DNA of 64,000 nucleotides from JABCPE02 sp963518955 (GTDB lineage: Bacteria > Bacteroidota > Bacteroidia > Flavobacteriales > Weeksellaceae), in NCBI GenBank assembly GCA_963518955.1, contig CAUQKI010000001.1:248001-312000 (forward strand). Direction: 5' to 3'. Both the position numbers and the translations under genes were made by a program. The notes under the pieces were generated by a model. It saw only the letters and a program-made list of their open reading frames with translations, did no database searches and was not told the origin of the DNA. Below are positions 36,131-44,555 of the stretch, piece after piece (position 1 is the stretch's first letter; each line of letters starts with the position of its first letter).

Positions 36131-36700
36131 ATGTTTGATTTTTTAGAAAATTTAGATGTTTTACATCGTTATTTTTGGTATGTAGCATTGTTCAGCAGTT
36201 TAGTGTTTGTGGCTCAGGCAGTACTCACTTTCATTGGAAGTGACAGTACGGATGGCACAGAGCCTGATTTTGATGGAGATTTTGATGGTGCAGACGCTCC
36301 TTTTCAGCTTTTCTCATTGAGAAACCTCACCAATTTTCTACTCGGGTTTGGCTGGGCAGGTGTTGCTTTTTACCCAATGGTAGAAAACAAATTTTTACTT
36401 ACCATTCTTGCAGCAGTCGTGGGAGCTGGTTTTGTATTGATTTTCTTTTTGATTATTAAACAACTACTTAAACTATCAGAAGACAATACTTTTAAAATCA
36501 ATGATTTAAAAAATAAAACAGGAGAAGTCTATATCAAAATTCCTGCTCAGGGCCTTGGAAAAGGGAAGGTTCTTATTTCGCTGAAGGGAACCAATCATGA
36601 ACTCTATGCGATAACTAACTCTGGGACAGATATTTTGTCTGGTGAACTTATAAAAGTAGTGGATATAAAAGATGAAATTTTAATTGTAGAAAAAATTTAA
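36131..36700 (+). CDS. NfeD-like membrane protein
   Basis: The 189-residue protein has an N-terminal helix, a Asp-rich loop (DSTDGTEPDFDGDFDGADAP), two further helices, and a C-terminal beta-rich OB-fold-like domain (KTGEVYIKIPAQGLGKGKVLISLKG). NfeD-type proteins partner with flotillins in bacterial membrane microdomains. The flotillin gene follows after 11 bases, which supports this pairing. Confidence 0.85.
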   Translation: MFDFLENLDVLHRYFWYVALFSSLVFVAQAVLTFIGSDSTDGTEPDFDGDFDGADAPFQLFSLRNLTNFLLGFGWAGVAFYPMVENKFLLTILAAVVGAGFVLIFFLIIKQLLKLSEDNTFKINDLKNKTGEVYIKIPAQGLGKGKVLISLKGTNHELYAITNSGTDILSGELIKVVDIKDEILIVEKI

Positions 36701-36711
36701 AGTAAAATTAT

Positions 36712-38253
36712 ATGAGCCCGTTTATTATTATTGTAGCATTAGTTTTTGTGCTTTTTGTGACTCTTGTTTCTCTTATTTCGCGTTACAAGAGATGTCCTTC
36801 GGACAAAATTTTGGTAATTTATGGAAAAACAGGCGGAAGTTCCGCGAGATGCATCCATGGCGGCGGTGCATTCGTATGGCCTGTAATTCAAGACTTTGCA
36901 TACCTTGATTTAAAGCCTATTTCCATCGAAGCCAATCTTACGAACGCCCTTTCGCGCCAGAATATTCGTGTGGATGTGCCGTGCCGATTTACCATCGCTA
37001 TTTCCACTGAAACAGACACGATGGGAAATGCCGCTGAAAGACTTTTAGGGCTTTCGCCAGAGCAGATTCAGGAGCTTTCTAAGGATATTCTTTTTGGACA
37101 GCTTCGTTTAGTAATTGCTACGATGACCATTGAGGAAATCAACTCTGACCGAGATAAATTCCTTGAAAATATTTCTAAAAATGTAGATACCGAACTTAAA
37201 AAAATAGGTCTAAAACTCATCAATGTCAATGTAACCGATATCAAAGACGAGTCTGGCTACATCGAAGCTTTAGGGAAAGAAGCAGCTGCGAAAGCGATTA
37301 ACGAAGCGAAAATTTCCGTGGCGGAACAAGAAAAAATCGGGGAAACAGGTAAAGCTGAGGCGGACAGAGAAAAAGATGTACAAATCGCAGAAACCAATAG
37401 AGACAGAGATGTAAAAATTGCGATTACTCAAAAAGACAGAGAAATCAGCATCGCATCTGCTGTGAAAGATGAATCCATTGGTAAAGCCGAAGCTGAAAAA
37501 GAATCGAGAATTGCGACTTCACTTGCAAATTCCCTTGCTGTAAAAGGGGAAAACGAAGCGAAAATAACCATCGCTAATTCCGATGCACAAAGAAGAGAAA
37601 AAGAAGCCGAAGCTCTTAAAATAGCAATCACAGCAGAAAAAGTTCAGGCAGCGAAAGCCCTTGAGGAATCTTATTTAGCCGAACAAAAAGCGGAAGCTGC
37701 GAGAGCTGAAAGAGAGCGTTCTACACAAAATGCCAACATTGTAGTTCCTGCGGAAATCTCCAGACAAAAAGCCATCATCGACGCAGAAGCAGAAGCCGAA
37801 AAAATCAGACTGAAAGCCAAAGGGGAAGCCGATGCTATCTACCTAAAAATGGAAGCTGAAGCGAAAGGTCTCCTTGAAATCCTTACAAAACAGGCGGAAG
37901 GTTATGACCAAGTCGTAAAAGCTGCCGGTGGAGATACCAACTCGGCGTTCCAGCTATTGCTTATTGAAAAACTTCCTGAATTGGTTAAAACTCAGGTGGA
38001 AGCCGTTAAAAATATTAAAATTGATAAAGTTACAGTTTGGGACAGCGGGAACAATCCTGATGGGAATACTTCCACGGCTAATTTCGTTTCAGGAATGATG
38101 AAAACCGTGCCGCCTCTGAATGATTTATTCAATATGGCTGGGCTTAATCTTCCTGAATACCTAAAAGGAAAAAGCGAAATTCCTCATCAAGAACCAAAGA
38201 CAAAAAATGAGGAAATCATCATTGAAAACAATGAACCTGAAGAGGAACTTTAA
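36712..38253 (+). CDS. Flotillin-family (SPFH domain) protein
   Basis: The 513-residue protein has one N-terminal membrane helix, an SPFH/Band 7 domain (about residues 30-200; LIVYGKTGGSS-like start, DVPCRFTIAISTE, INVNVTDIKDESGY), then a long Ala/Glu/Lys-rich coiled coil (about 195-400) with repeated AEKE/AEAEK segments, and a hydrophilic acidic tail. This is the YuaG/FloT/YqiK layout. Flotillins scaffold functional membrane microdomains. It is co-transcribed with the NfeD-like gene. Confidence 0.93.
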   Translation: MSPFIIIVALVFVLFVTLVSLISRYKRCPSDKILVIYGKTGGSSARCIHGGGAFVWPVIQDFAYLDLKPISIEANLTNALSRQNIRVDVPCRFTIAISTETDTMGNAAERLLGLSPEQIQELSKDILFGQLRLVIATMTIEEINSDRDKFLENISKNVDTELKKIGLKLINVNVTDIKDESGYIEALGKEAAAKAINEAKISVAEQEKIGETGKAEADREKDVQIAETNRDRDVKIAITQKDREISIASAVKDESIGKAEAEKESRIATSLANSLAVKGENEAKITIANSDAQRREKEAEALKIAITAEKVQAAKALEESYLAEQKAEAARAERERSTQNANIVVPAEISRQKAIIDAEAEAEKIRLKAKGEADAIYLKMEAEAKGLLEILTKQAEGYDQVVKAAGGDTNSAFQLLLIEKLPELVKTQVEAVKNIKIDKVTVWDSGNNPDGNTSTANFVSGMMKTVPPLNDLFNMAGLNLPEYLKGKSEIPHQEPKTKNEEIIIENNEPEEEL

Positions 38254-38262
38254 AAAAATCAG

Positions 38263-38296
38263 AAAAAATCCAGTATGCGTTACTGGATTTTTTTAT
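38263..38296 (+). terminator. Terminator of the NfeD-flotillin operon
   Basis: A 13-bp perfect stem (38263-38275 with 38281-38293, loop TGCGT) is followed by a T run. Confidence 0.88.
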
Positions 38297-38403
38297 GCAA
38301 TTTTATTAACATTCTTAAAACTTATAATTTGTTGATTTATAATTGTTTGTTATAATTTATAGTTACTTTTCAACATTGCGTAGAATTTTGAGAGTTTAAT
38401 CTT

Positions 38404-38411
38404 TATCTTTG
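38404..38411 (+). promoter_or_regulatory. Predicted dnaB promoter (-7 box), very close to the start codon
   Basis: TATCTTTG, an exact TAnnTTTG match, ends only four bases before the dnaB ATG. A leaderless transcript is possible (see findings). Confidence 0.5.
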
Positions 38412-38415
38412 TCCC

Positions 38416-39966
38416 ATGGTACAAAAAGAAACATTATCATCTCTCACACATGGAAATTTTGCAAAGGAACTGTCTATTTCTCAAGGGAAAGTTCCGCCTA
38501 ATGCGGTAGAATTTGAAAAACTTGTAATTGGGACTTTTTTGATTGACAAGAAAGGCTTAGACCACTCCATAGATTTGCTAAAACCAGAAGTTTTCTACGA
38601 CCCGAGACATCAGGAAATTTTCAGAGCGATTCTAAAACTCTATGAAAACAACCATCCTGTGGATATGATGACTGTGATTCAGGAACTGAAACGCACCGAA
38701 AAACTCAGCCTAGCAGGAGGCGACCACTACATCATAGACCTTACCACAGCTGTGAGTTCTTCTGCGCATATAGAATACCATGTGAGAATCATTCTGGAGA
38801 AATACATTCTCCGTTCACTTATCAATGTTTCTGCTAATGTTATTGACAATTCTTACAAAGAATCTACCGATGTTTTCGAGCTTTTGGATAAAGCCGAACA
38901 AGGTTTCTTTGAAATCACAAACGGAACCATCAAAAAAGGTTTCGATACGGCTAATTCTTTGGTAAAGGAAGCCATCGACAAAATCAAAGCTCTAAAAGAT
39001 AAGGAAGGGCTTTCTGGTATTCCTTCGGGCTTTAGAGATGTTGATAAAGAAACTGGCGGCTGGCAGAATTCTGACCTCATCATCATCGCTGCCCGTCCTG
39101 CGATGGGTAAAACGGCATTCCTGCTTTCCATGGCAAGAAACATCGCCGTTCAACATCAAATCCCAATGGCGCTTTTCTCATTAGAGATGGCCTCTGTACA
39201 GCTCATCACAAGAATGATCGCCTCCGAAACGGGTATTTCATCCGAAAAACTGAGAAAAGGACAAATGAGCGATGAGGAATGGCAAAGACTGTTTAACAAT
39301 GTATCTGAGCTGGAAAATGCTCCCCTCTACATCGATGAAACGCCTGCGCTTTCTGTATTTGATTTTAGAGCTAAATGCCGAAGACTCGTGATGCAGCACG
39401 GTGTAAAAATCATCATGGTAGATTATCTCCAGCTGATGACCGCAAACAATGGTGGAAAAGGCTCAGGAAACAGAGAGCAGGAGATTGCTACTATTTCGCG
39501 TTCCCTAAAAGCCATCGCAAAAGAACTTAATGTCCCTGTGATTGCTCTTTCTCAGCTATCCAGAAGTGTGGAAGGAAGACCTAACAAACGCCCACAGCTT
39601 TCGGATTTGAGGGAATCAGGAGCGATTGAGCAGGATGCCGATATTGTTTCTTTCCTCTACCGTCCCGAATATTATAAAATAGAAAACTGGGAAGATGGAA
39701 GCCCTTCTGCTGGGCAGGCGGAACTCATCATCGGAAAGCACAGGAATGGAGCCGTTACAGATGTAAGACTTTCGTTCCAATCAAGTTTAGCAAAGTTTTC
39801 GGATTTGGATTTATTTGGAACTAATGAGCAGTCTTCTTATGCTCAGCCAAACCAAAATGCTTTTGATAACATCCGAGTAAGTATAGACCCTTCGGCAGCA
39901 TTTGATTTACCTAAGAATAATCTTTCCGCTTCATCTATGAACGATGAAGATGATATGCCTTTCTAA
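38416..39966 (+). CDS. dnaB: Replicative DNA helicase
   Basis: DnaB is the hexameric 5'-3' helicase at the replication fork. The 516-residue protein has the N-terminal DnaB domain (VEFEKLVIGTFLIDKKGLD), and a RecA-like C-terminal domain with Walker A ARPAMGKTAF (from about residue 225), KIIMVDYLQLM as Walker B, and SDLRESGAIEQDAD. Length is normal with no intein. The acidic tail ends NDEDDMPF, again like an SSB tip. It is followed after four bases by rnhA. Confidence 0.97.
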   Translation: MVQKETLSSLTHGNFAKELSISQGKVPPNAVEFEKLVIGTFLIDKKGLDHSIDLLKPEVFYDPRHQEIFRAILKLYENNHPVDMMTVIQELKRTEKLSLAGGDHYIIDLTTAVSSSAHIEYHVRIILEKYILRSLINVSANVIDNSYKESTDVFELLDKAEQGFFEITNGTIKKGFDTANSLVKEAIDKIKALKDKEGLSGIPSGFRDVDKETGGWQNSDLIIIAARPAMGKTAFLLSMARNIAVQHQIPMALFSLEMASVQLITRMIASETGISSEKLRKGQMSDEEWQRLFNNVSELENAPLYIDETPALSVFDFRAKCRRLVMQHGVKIIMVDYLQLMTANNGGKGSGNREQEIATISRSLKAIAKELNVPVIALSQLSRSVEGRPNKRPQLSDLRESGAIEQDADIVSFLYRPEYYKIENWEDGSPSAGQAELIIGKHRNGAVTDVRLSFQSSLAKFSDLDLFGTNEQSSYAQPNQNAFDNIRVSIDPSAAFDLPKNNLSASSMNDEDDMPF

Positions 39967-39970
39967 AAAT

Positions 39971-40450
39971 ATGAAGATAGAAATCTATACCGATGGTGCA
40001 TGTAGTGGCAACCCTGGGAAAGGCGGCTATGGCATCATCATGCAGGCACCAGAGAAAAACTATGAGAAATGTTTTTCGGAAGGGTATCGGCTGACAACCA
40101 ACAACCGCATGGAACTTCTCGCGGTAATCACAGCTCTGGAAAACCTCAAAGAAGAAGGGCATGATATTCATATTTTTACCGACAGTAAGTATGTAGCTGA
40201 TGCGGTAAATAAAAACTGGATATTGGGCTGGATAAAAAAGGGTTTTAAAAATGTAAAAAATCCTGACCTGTGGCGGAAATTTATTCCGCTTTTCAGCAAG
40301 TACAAACCCGCTATCCACTGGATAAAAGGCCACGCAGGACATCCACAAAATGAAAGAGCCGACCAGCTCGCCGTAGCGGCATCACAAAAGGAAAATCTAC
40401 TGACAGACACTTTCTTCGAAAAGGAAGAAGAAAATCTTTTTTCGGAATAA
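39971..40450 (+). CDS. rnhA: Ribonuclease HI
   Basis: RNase HI removes RNA from RNA-DNA hybrids. The 159-residue protein has the acidic triad Asp8 (YTDGACSGNPG), Glu48 (NNRMELLAV) and Asp71 (FTDSKYV), plus the late HAGHPQNERADQLA. The ATG at 39971 gives the family N-terminus MKIEIYTDGA; the longer frame overlapping dnaB is not used. It is coupled to dnaB, four bases apart. Confidence 0.96.
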   Translation: MKIEIYTDGACSGNPGKGGYGIIMQAPEKNYEKCFSEGYRLTTNNRMELLAVITALENLKEEGHDIHIFTDSKYVADAVNKNWILGWIKKGFKNVKNPDLWRKFIPLFSKYKPAIHWIKGHAGHPQNERADQLAVAASQKENLLTDTFFEKEEENLFSE

Positions 40451-40455
40451 AAAAA

Positions 40456-40484
40456 CACCCAGATTATATTCTGGGTGCTTAATT
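40456..40484. terminator. Bidirectional terminator between rnhA and the GIN-domain gene
   Basis: An 8-bp GC-rich stem (40456-40463 with 40470-40477) with flanking A and T runs lies between convergent genes. Confidence 0.75.
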
Positions 40485-40485
40485 T

Positions 40486-41154
40486 TTATTTAAACTCTAT
40501 AACTCCGCCTACTACTTTTTTTACATCTCTGTGTTTCGGGTTGCCGTGGATTTCTATTCTTCCGCCTGCTCTCACAGTGGCATTTACGGATTTGGAAGCG
40601 TAGACTTCTGCCTTTCCGCCTGCGTTTACAGTTACAGATACATTTTCGCCCTCGTTGTCATCACCTTTGTATTTTGCGCCAGAGTTCATCACGATTTCCT
40701 GAACATCTGCATTCCCTGAAAGTTTTACTTCACCGCCAGAGTTTCCTCTTACATTCAGCTGGTCGACATCTACCCTCATTTGGATTTTAGAACCTTCATT
40801 AGCAGTGAGTTTAAGCAAGTTGGTTTTCAATACATCACGAGAAGTAATTTCAGAACCTTGGCTCGCCTGAATATCGCTGAGGTCATTGTAATAAACCTTT
40901 ACTTTAACATCATCTCCCTGCAGAAGTTTCAGTGTTTTGGTTCGGATTTTTAGTTCTCCGTTTTTATTGATTACTTGGATTTTTGCACTGCCGTCGCCTA
41001 TGATTTCCACTTTGTTTTTCTTGGATTCTATAAGTTCTACAGAAATCCTGTCATAGACTTTTAGAGAAATAAAATCGCCAACCTCTCTATCATTCTGTGC
41101 AAAAGAAAATGCCACACCGAAAAGGAATAAAATTCCTGATAATAAATTTTTCAT
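40486..41154 (-). CDS. Exported head-GIN (DUF2807) domain protein
   Basis: The 222-residue protein has a signal peptide (MKNLLSGILFLFGVAFSFAQ) and a putative auto-transporter-adhesin head GIN domain: VGDFISLKVYDRISVELIES at the start, then regular beta-helix-like repeats (LTANEGSKIQMRVDVDQLNV, VRGNSGGEVKLSG, VTVNAGGKAEVYAS, VRAGGRIEIHG). These domains are very common in Bacteroidota periplasms; the role is unknown. Confidence 0.88.
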   Translation of the reverse strand: MKNLLSGILFLFGVAFSFAQNDREVGDFISLKVYDRISVELIESKKNKVEIIGDGSAKIQVINKNGELKIRTKTLKLLQGDDVKVKVYYNDLSDIQASQGSEITSRDVLKTNLLKLTANEGSKIQMRVDVDQLNVRGNSGGEVKLSGNADVQEIVMNSGAKYKGDDNEGENVSVTVNAGGKAEVYASKSVNATVRAGGRIEIHGNPKHRDVKKVVGGVIEFK

Positions 41155-41219
41155 TATGTTTGATTTTTTTAGTTAGAACGAAAAAAATGAACTTTCATTA
41201 TGTTTTAAATAAAAAACAC

Positions 41220-41576
41220 CTATTCTACTACAGAATAATCGGTTATTCCAAACCTATTCCCAAACGGATCTTCAAACTCAACAGCATATCCTGTTCTTAT
41301 TTTGAAAGGTTCTGATAAAAATTTAATTCCGCCTTCTTTCATTTCCTGATACTTACGATTTACATCTTCTACTTCAAACCATATTGTCTGTTTCAAGTCT
41401 TTAAATTTGTTTTTATCTTTTAATATTATTGCCGCTTCTTCACCATCAACACTGAATGCTACCATTCCCTTATCCGAAAAATCAAACTTTACTTTTAGTC
41501 CTAAATTATTTTCATAATATTTTTTTGCCATTTCCAAGTCATCAACTGGAATAAAAAAATTATCATATTTTTTCAT
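41220..41576 (-). CDS. VOC-family (glyoxalase-like) protein
   Basis: The 118-residue protein shows two vicinal-oxygen-chelate half-repeats: FFIPVDDLEMAKKYYENNLGLKV and TIWFEVEDVNRKYQEMKEGG, ending in EFEDPFGNRFGITDY. The likely metal ligand near the end is Glu in VEFEDPFGN. The substrate is unknown; dioxygenase, glyoxalase and resistance proteins share this fold. It stands alone between the GIN-domain gene and fabG. Confidence 0.88.
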   Translation of the reverse strand: MKKYDNFFIPVDDLEMAKKYYENNLGLKVKFDFSDKGMVAFSVDGEEAAIILKDKNKFKDLKQTIWFEVEDVNRKYQEMKEGGIKFLSEPFKIRTGYAVEFEDPFGNRFGITDYSVVE

Positions 41577-41589
41577 TGTGTTTATTTTT

Positions 41590-41630
41590 TAGTTAAAAAC
41601 GAAAAAAGACTTTCATGAAGAAAGTCTTTT
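41590..41630 (-). terminator. Terminator of fabG
   Basis: An 11-bp perfect stem (41604-41614 with 41620-41630, loop ATGAA) is followed on the minus strand by TTCGTTTTT. Confidence 0.85.
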
Positions 41631-41638
41631 GTAATATT

Positions 41639-42382
41639 TTAAGTAAGCATACCGCCATCTACATTGATAACCTGCCCTGTAACATAGGAAGATAAGTCAC
41701 TCGCCAAGAATAAGCATGTATTGGCTACATCGGTAGTCTGCCCTCCTCTTTTTAACGGAATGGCATCTCTCCAGCCTTGTACCACTTCTGGGCTTAGTTT
41801 CGCTGTCATTTCTGTTTCTATGAAACCTGGCGCCACGGCGTTGCAACGGATGTTTCTAGAACCAAGTTCCAAAGCAACAGATTTAGAAAATCCGATAACA
41901 CCAGCTTTAGACGCTGCGTAGTTTGCCTGTCCTGCGTTTCCTTTAACACCTACTACAGAAGCCATGTTGATAATAGACCCGCTTCTTGCTTTCATCATAG
42001 GTTTGATAGCTGCTTTTGTAAGGTTGAAAACAGAATCCAAATTCACTTTCATGATGATGTCCCACTCCTCTTTGCTCATTCTAAGGAGAAGATTGTCTCG
42101 GGTAATTCCTGCATTGTTCACAAGGATATCTATCTGCCCGAAATCTGCGATAACATCGTCTATCAGTTTCTGAGCCTCATCAAAATCGGCAGCGTTAGAG
42201 TGGTATTCTTTAGCTGTGGTGATTTTATTTAGGTCTGCTTCTACTTGTTTTGCTAAGTCATCTGGACCGATGTGAGAGAATGCTATTTTAGCTCCCTGCT
42301 CTGCAAAAACTTCTGCTATTCTTTTTCCGATACCTGTAGCCGCACCTGTGATGAGGGCTACTTTTCCTTCTAATAATTTCAT
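41639..42382 (-). CDS. fabG: 3-oxoacyl-ACP reductase FabG
   Basis: FabG reduces beta-ketoacyl-ACP with NADPH in fatty-acid elongation. The 247-residue short-chain dehydrogenase has the cofactor motif LITGAATGIGKRIAE, NNAG, and the catalytic Ser, Tyr and Lys in NMASVVGVKGNAGQANYAAS. It ends VINVDGGMLT, typical of FabG. The ATG at 42382 is chosen because the -7 box lies at 42401-42408. Confidence 0.93.
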   Translation of the reverse strand: MKLLEGKVALITGAATGIGKRIAEVFAEQGAKIAFSHIGPDDLAKQVEADLNKITTAKEYHSNAADFDEAQKLIDDVIADFGQIDILVNNAGITRDNLLLRMSKEEWDIIMKVNLDSVFNLTKAAIKPMMKARSGSIINMASVVGVKGNAGQANYAASKAGVIGFSKSVALELGSRNIRCNAVAPGFIETEMTAKLSPEVVQGWRDAIPLKRGGQTTDVANTCLFLASDLSSYVTGQVINVDGGMLT

Positions 42383-42400
42383 ATTCTTATTATTTTGGTT

Positions 42401-42408
42401 CAAAATTA
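42401..42408 (-). promoter_or_regulatory. Predicted fabG promoter (-7 box)
   Basis: The minus strand reads TAATTTTG, an exact TAnnTTTG match, 18 bases before the ATG; it covers the alternative ATG at 42403. Confidence 0.55.
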
Positions 42409-42553
42409 AGGATTATTTTTAAAACCTAAAAGATTAGGGATTTATCTTTTGTATTTATTTTGGATGATTTTAAGGTTTTGTTGTTATTTTTTAATAGTAA
42501 TAGAATTACCTACCACGATGGAGTGTAATATCTATTATAGATTTTACTTACAA

Positions 42554-42805
42554 CTAATAGTCAATTTTGTTTTGAAATTCCACTATATTTTCATTATTAT
42601 CATATACCATAAATTCAATATTTTCTTTTTGTTTGAGAGTTTCTTTTATAAATTCTCTTACTTCTTCAAGACTTGAAAATACTTTATATACAATTTGATT
42701 ACTACTCTTATAGTAAATATCAAAATATATATCTAATACAACTCCTGTATTGCTATCTGCCATCAAAACAGCATATTCTGATTTTTTAATTTTAGGAAAT
42801 TCCAT
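42554..42805 (-). CDS. Small hypothetical protein
   Basis: The 83-residue, acidic, AT-rich gene encodes MEFPKIKKSEYAVLMADSNT, a beta-strand-like middle (VVLDIYFDIYYKSSNQIVYKV) and a helix with FSSLEEVREFIKETLKQKEN. No family is recognised; the pattern resembles small immunity-like or SMI-related proteins, but that is weak. It begins four bases after the stop of the large LemA-partner gene and is probably on the same transcript, although its base composition is like the host rather than like that gene. Confidence 0.55.
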   Translation of the reverse strand: MEFPKIKKSEYAVLMADSNTGVVLDIYFDIYYKSSNQIVYKVFSSLEEVREFIKETLKQKENIEFMVYDNNENIVEFQNKIDY

Positions 42806-42809
42806 CTGA

Positions 42810-44540
42810 CTACGCTTTAGATGCTATATGCCTTCTATACACATCTAAGTGCGTTTTTTCAAGCACCTCTCCGATGCGGTTCAAACGCTGGGTCTGTGTC
42901 ATGGCGGTATCTTCTTGGTGATTATCTTCATGCATCGTAATCTGTCCATTTCCCTCGACAGAGAAATACTCATACCAGTTCACTGGCACATCATGCCAAG
43001 AGCCATCACCACCAAATTTACTAATATACGAAAGACGAGGTTCTGAACGGAAACCATGAGCCATGACATCTATCATCGTGCTGCCATCGTTCTGCACCTT
43101 TGCGGAAGTTTTCAAGACGCATTGCGTCACGCAGTCAGGATGTTTGAAACGCTCCTGCCCCCAGAAATTAGCCAGTGCTTCATGCTCCCAGAACGAACTT
43201 CTCTGCTCCATATCACGCCCATAAATATCCTTATGCGACCGTATCTGCTGATACATCGGCACACATAATAACGGCGCAAAACTAAAATAAATCGCTCGGA
43301 AATATCTTGCATTAATTTCGTAAAAATCTTTCTTGGCTCTTTCAAAATCAAAATTACAATACTGATCTGGGTTCATATCGAGATCCAGCTCTTGTATATG
43401 CAAAGGCGTGATGGTGTTTATCATACGATTTTTATCAAAGTTAAAATCATCACCATAGCCATTGGTATTATCCCGCAAAAGCGCCATCATACTCTGCTGT
43501 GCCAATGGCGTGAAGAGTAAGGCGAACTGCTGGTTGTTATTACGGTTACTTGTATTGAATGCGACCTCAAATTCCTCATTCGTCAGCATGGCAAAGTCTC
43601 CATCTGTCAGATTACGAGCTTTACGCTTTAGCCAGAATTTATCCCATTTAAAGCGAAGCGAACCTTCCTTACCTGCCAATCCACTTGGCTTGCGATTAAA
43701 TATCAAATCGGGCGCAGCTGTATTACCATAGATAAGGCGGGTACGCTCATAATACTCGGGATAAGGCGCTGTCACACTCGCACGCAATGTCTCTGAATGA
43801 CTCACAGTGCGGGATTTCCCATCCGAATCAGTTTCCCTTGTCGTCCAGTAAATGGTTTTCTCGCCGTAGTAGGTCTTCTGTCCCATTTCCATTTTTCGTG
43901 TTCTACAAATGACAAACGGATTACCATTGATAAGTCCAGAATGGGAATAAAGCACCGAACGCTCTGCATTAAAGGAATCATTCCAGCCGTATGTAGCACG
44001 AAGGTCGGCCAATCGCTGTGTGGTAAAATATGGATCAAATTCCAGCCTTGGTACAGTTTTCGACATCATTCGTGTCAGAATATCCCAGTCGTAGAGTTTA
44101 TTTAGTTCAGCCATTTGCTCCCATGCTGTATTTCTCAAATCATCTACTTTCTTGGCTAAATCATTTCGCTCATTTCGTAAAGACTTCAAGGTAGGATGTA
44201 CCTTTACCAAAAGAAAGACAACCGCCAAGACTGAGCCGCCGCCTATTAATAAGAGCTGCTCCATCGGGAACTCATTTCTCTTAATATAGACAACAGGAAA
44301 TCCTATCACCGCACCTATCCACAGGATGACACATAATACCTTCCATCGTGTGATGCGGCTTGCTATATCTGCCATGTCTGCCTCGCCTTTATAAATCTGC
44401 TGGCATGTAGTACGATTTGCTTCTACATCAACCTGTGCTTCGTGAGCAAGCGCATCGAAGGTTTCTTCCGCCACCTTCTTAAACTTGTCACGAAAGGTAT
44501 TGATGTATTCGTTTAATGGGTCATAGATATCCTGAATCAT
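42810..44540 (-). CDS. Large membrane-anchored protein paired with LemA (unrecognised family)
   Basis: The 576-residue protein starts with a helical segment (IYDPLNEYINTFRDKFKKVAEE), has two membrane helices at about residues 67-110 (VLCVILWIGAVIGFPVV, LLLIGGGSVLAVVFLLV), a short coiled coil, and a large soluble domain of about 430 residues rich in aromatics. I do not recognise catalytic motifs. Similar long proteins sit beside LemA genes in other bacteria, and DUF3137-like proteins play the same positional role. Base composition is clearly more GC-rich than the neighbours. Sixteen bases after lemA, same strand. Confidence 0.7.
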   Translation of the reverse strand: MIQDIYDPLNEYINTFRDKFKKVAEETFDALAHEAQVDVEANRTTCQQIYKGEADMADIASRITRWKVLCVILWIGAVIGFPVVYIKRNEFPMEQLLLIGGGSVLAVVFLLVKVHPTLKSLRNERNDLAKKVDDLRNTAWEQMAELNKLYDWDILTRMMSKTVPRLEFDPYFTTQRLADLRATYGWNDSFNAERSVLYSHSGLINGNPFVICRTRKMEMGQKTYYGEKTIYWTTRETDSDGKSRTVSHSETLRASVTAPYPEYYERTRLIYGNTAAPDLIFNRKPSGLAGKEGSLRFKWDKFWLKRKARNLTDGDFAMLTNEEFEVAFNTSNRNNNQQFALLFTPLAQQSMMALLRDNTNGYGDDFNFDKNRMINTITPLHIQELDLDMNPDQYCNFDFERAKKDFYEINARYFRAIYFSFAPLLCVPMYQQIRSHKDIYGRDMEQRSSFWEHEALANFWGQERFKHPDCVTQCVLKTSAKVQNDGSTMIDVMAHGFRSEPRLSYISKFGGDGSWHDVPVNWYEYFSVEGNGQITMHEDNHQEDTAMTQTQRLNRIGEVLEKTHLDVYRRHIASKA

Positions 44541-44555
44541 CTATATTCCAAAGTC

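Noticed and set aside
37290..37880. Repetitive GAAGC/AAAGC-rich DNA in the flotillin gene
   Set aside because: It reflects the Ala/Glu/Lys heptad pattern of a coiled coil and not a nucleotide repeat array.
39944..39970. Longer rnhA start overlapping dnaB
   Set aside because: The ATG at 39971 gives the conserved RNase HI N-terminus; the extra nine residues have no match to the family.
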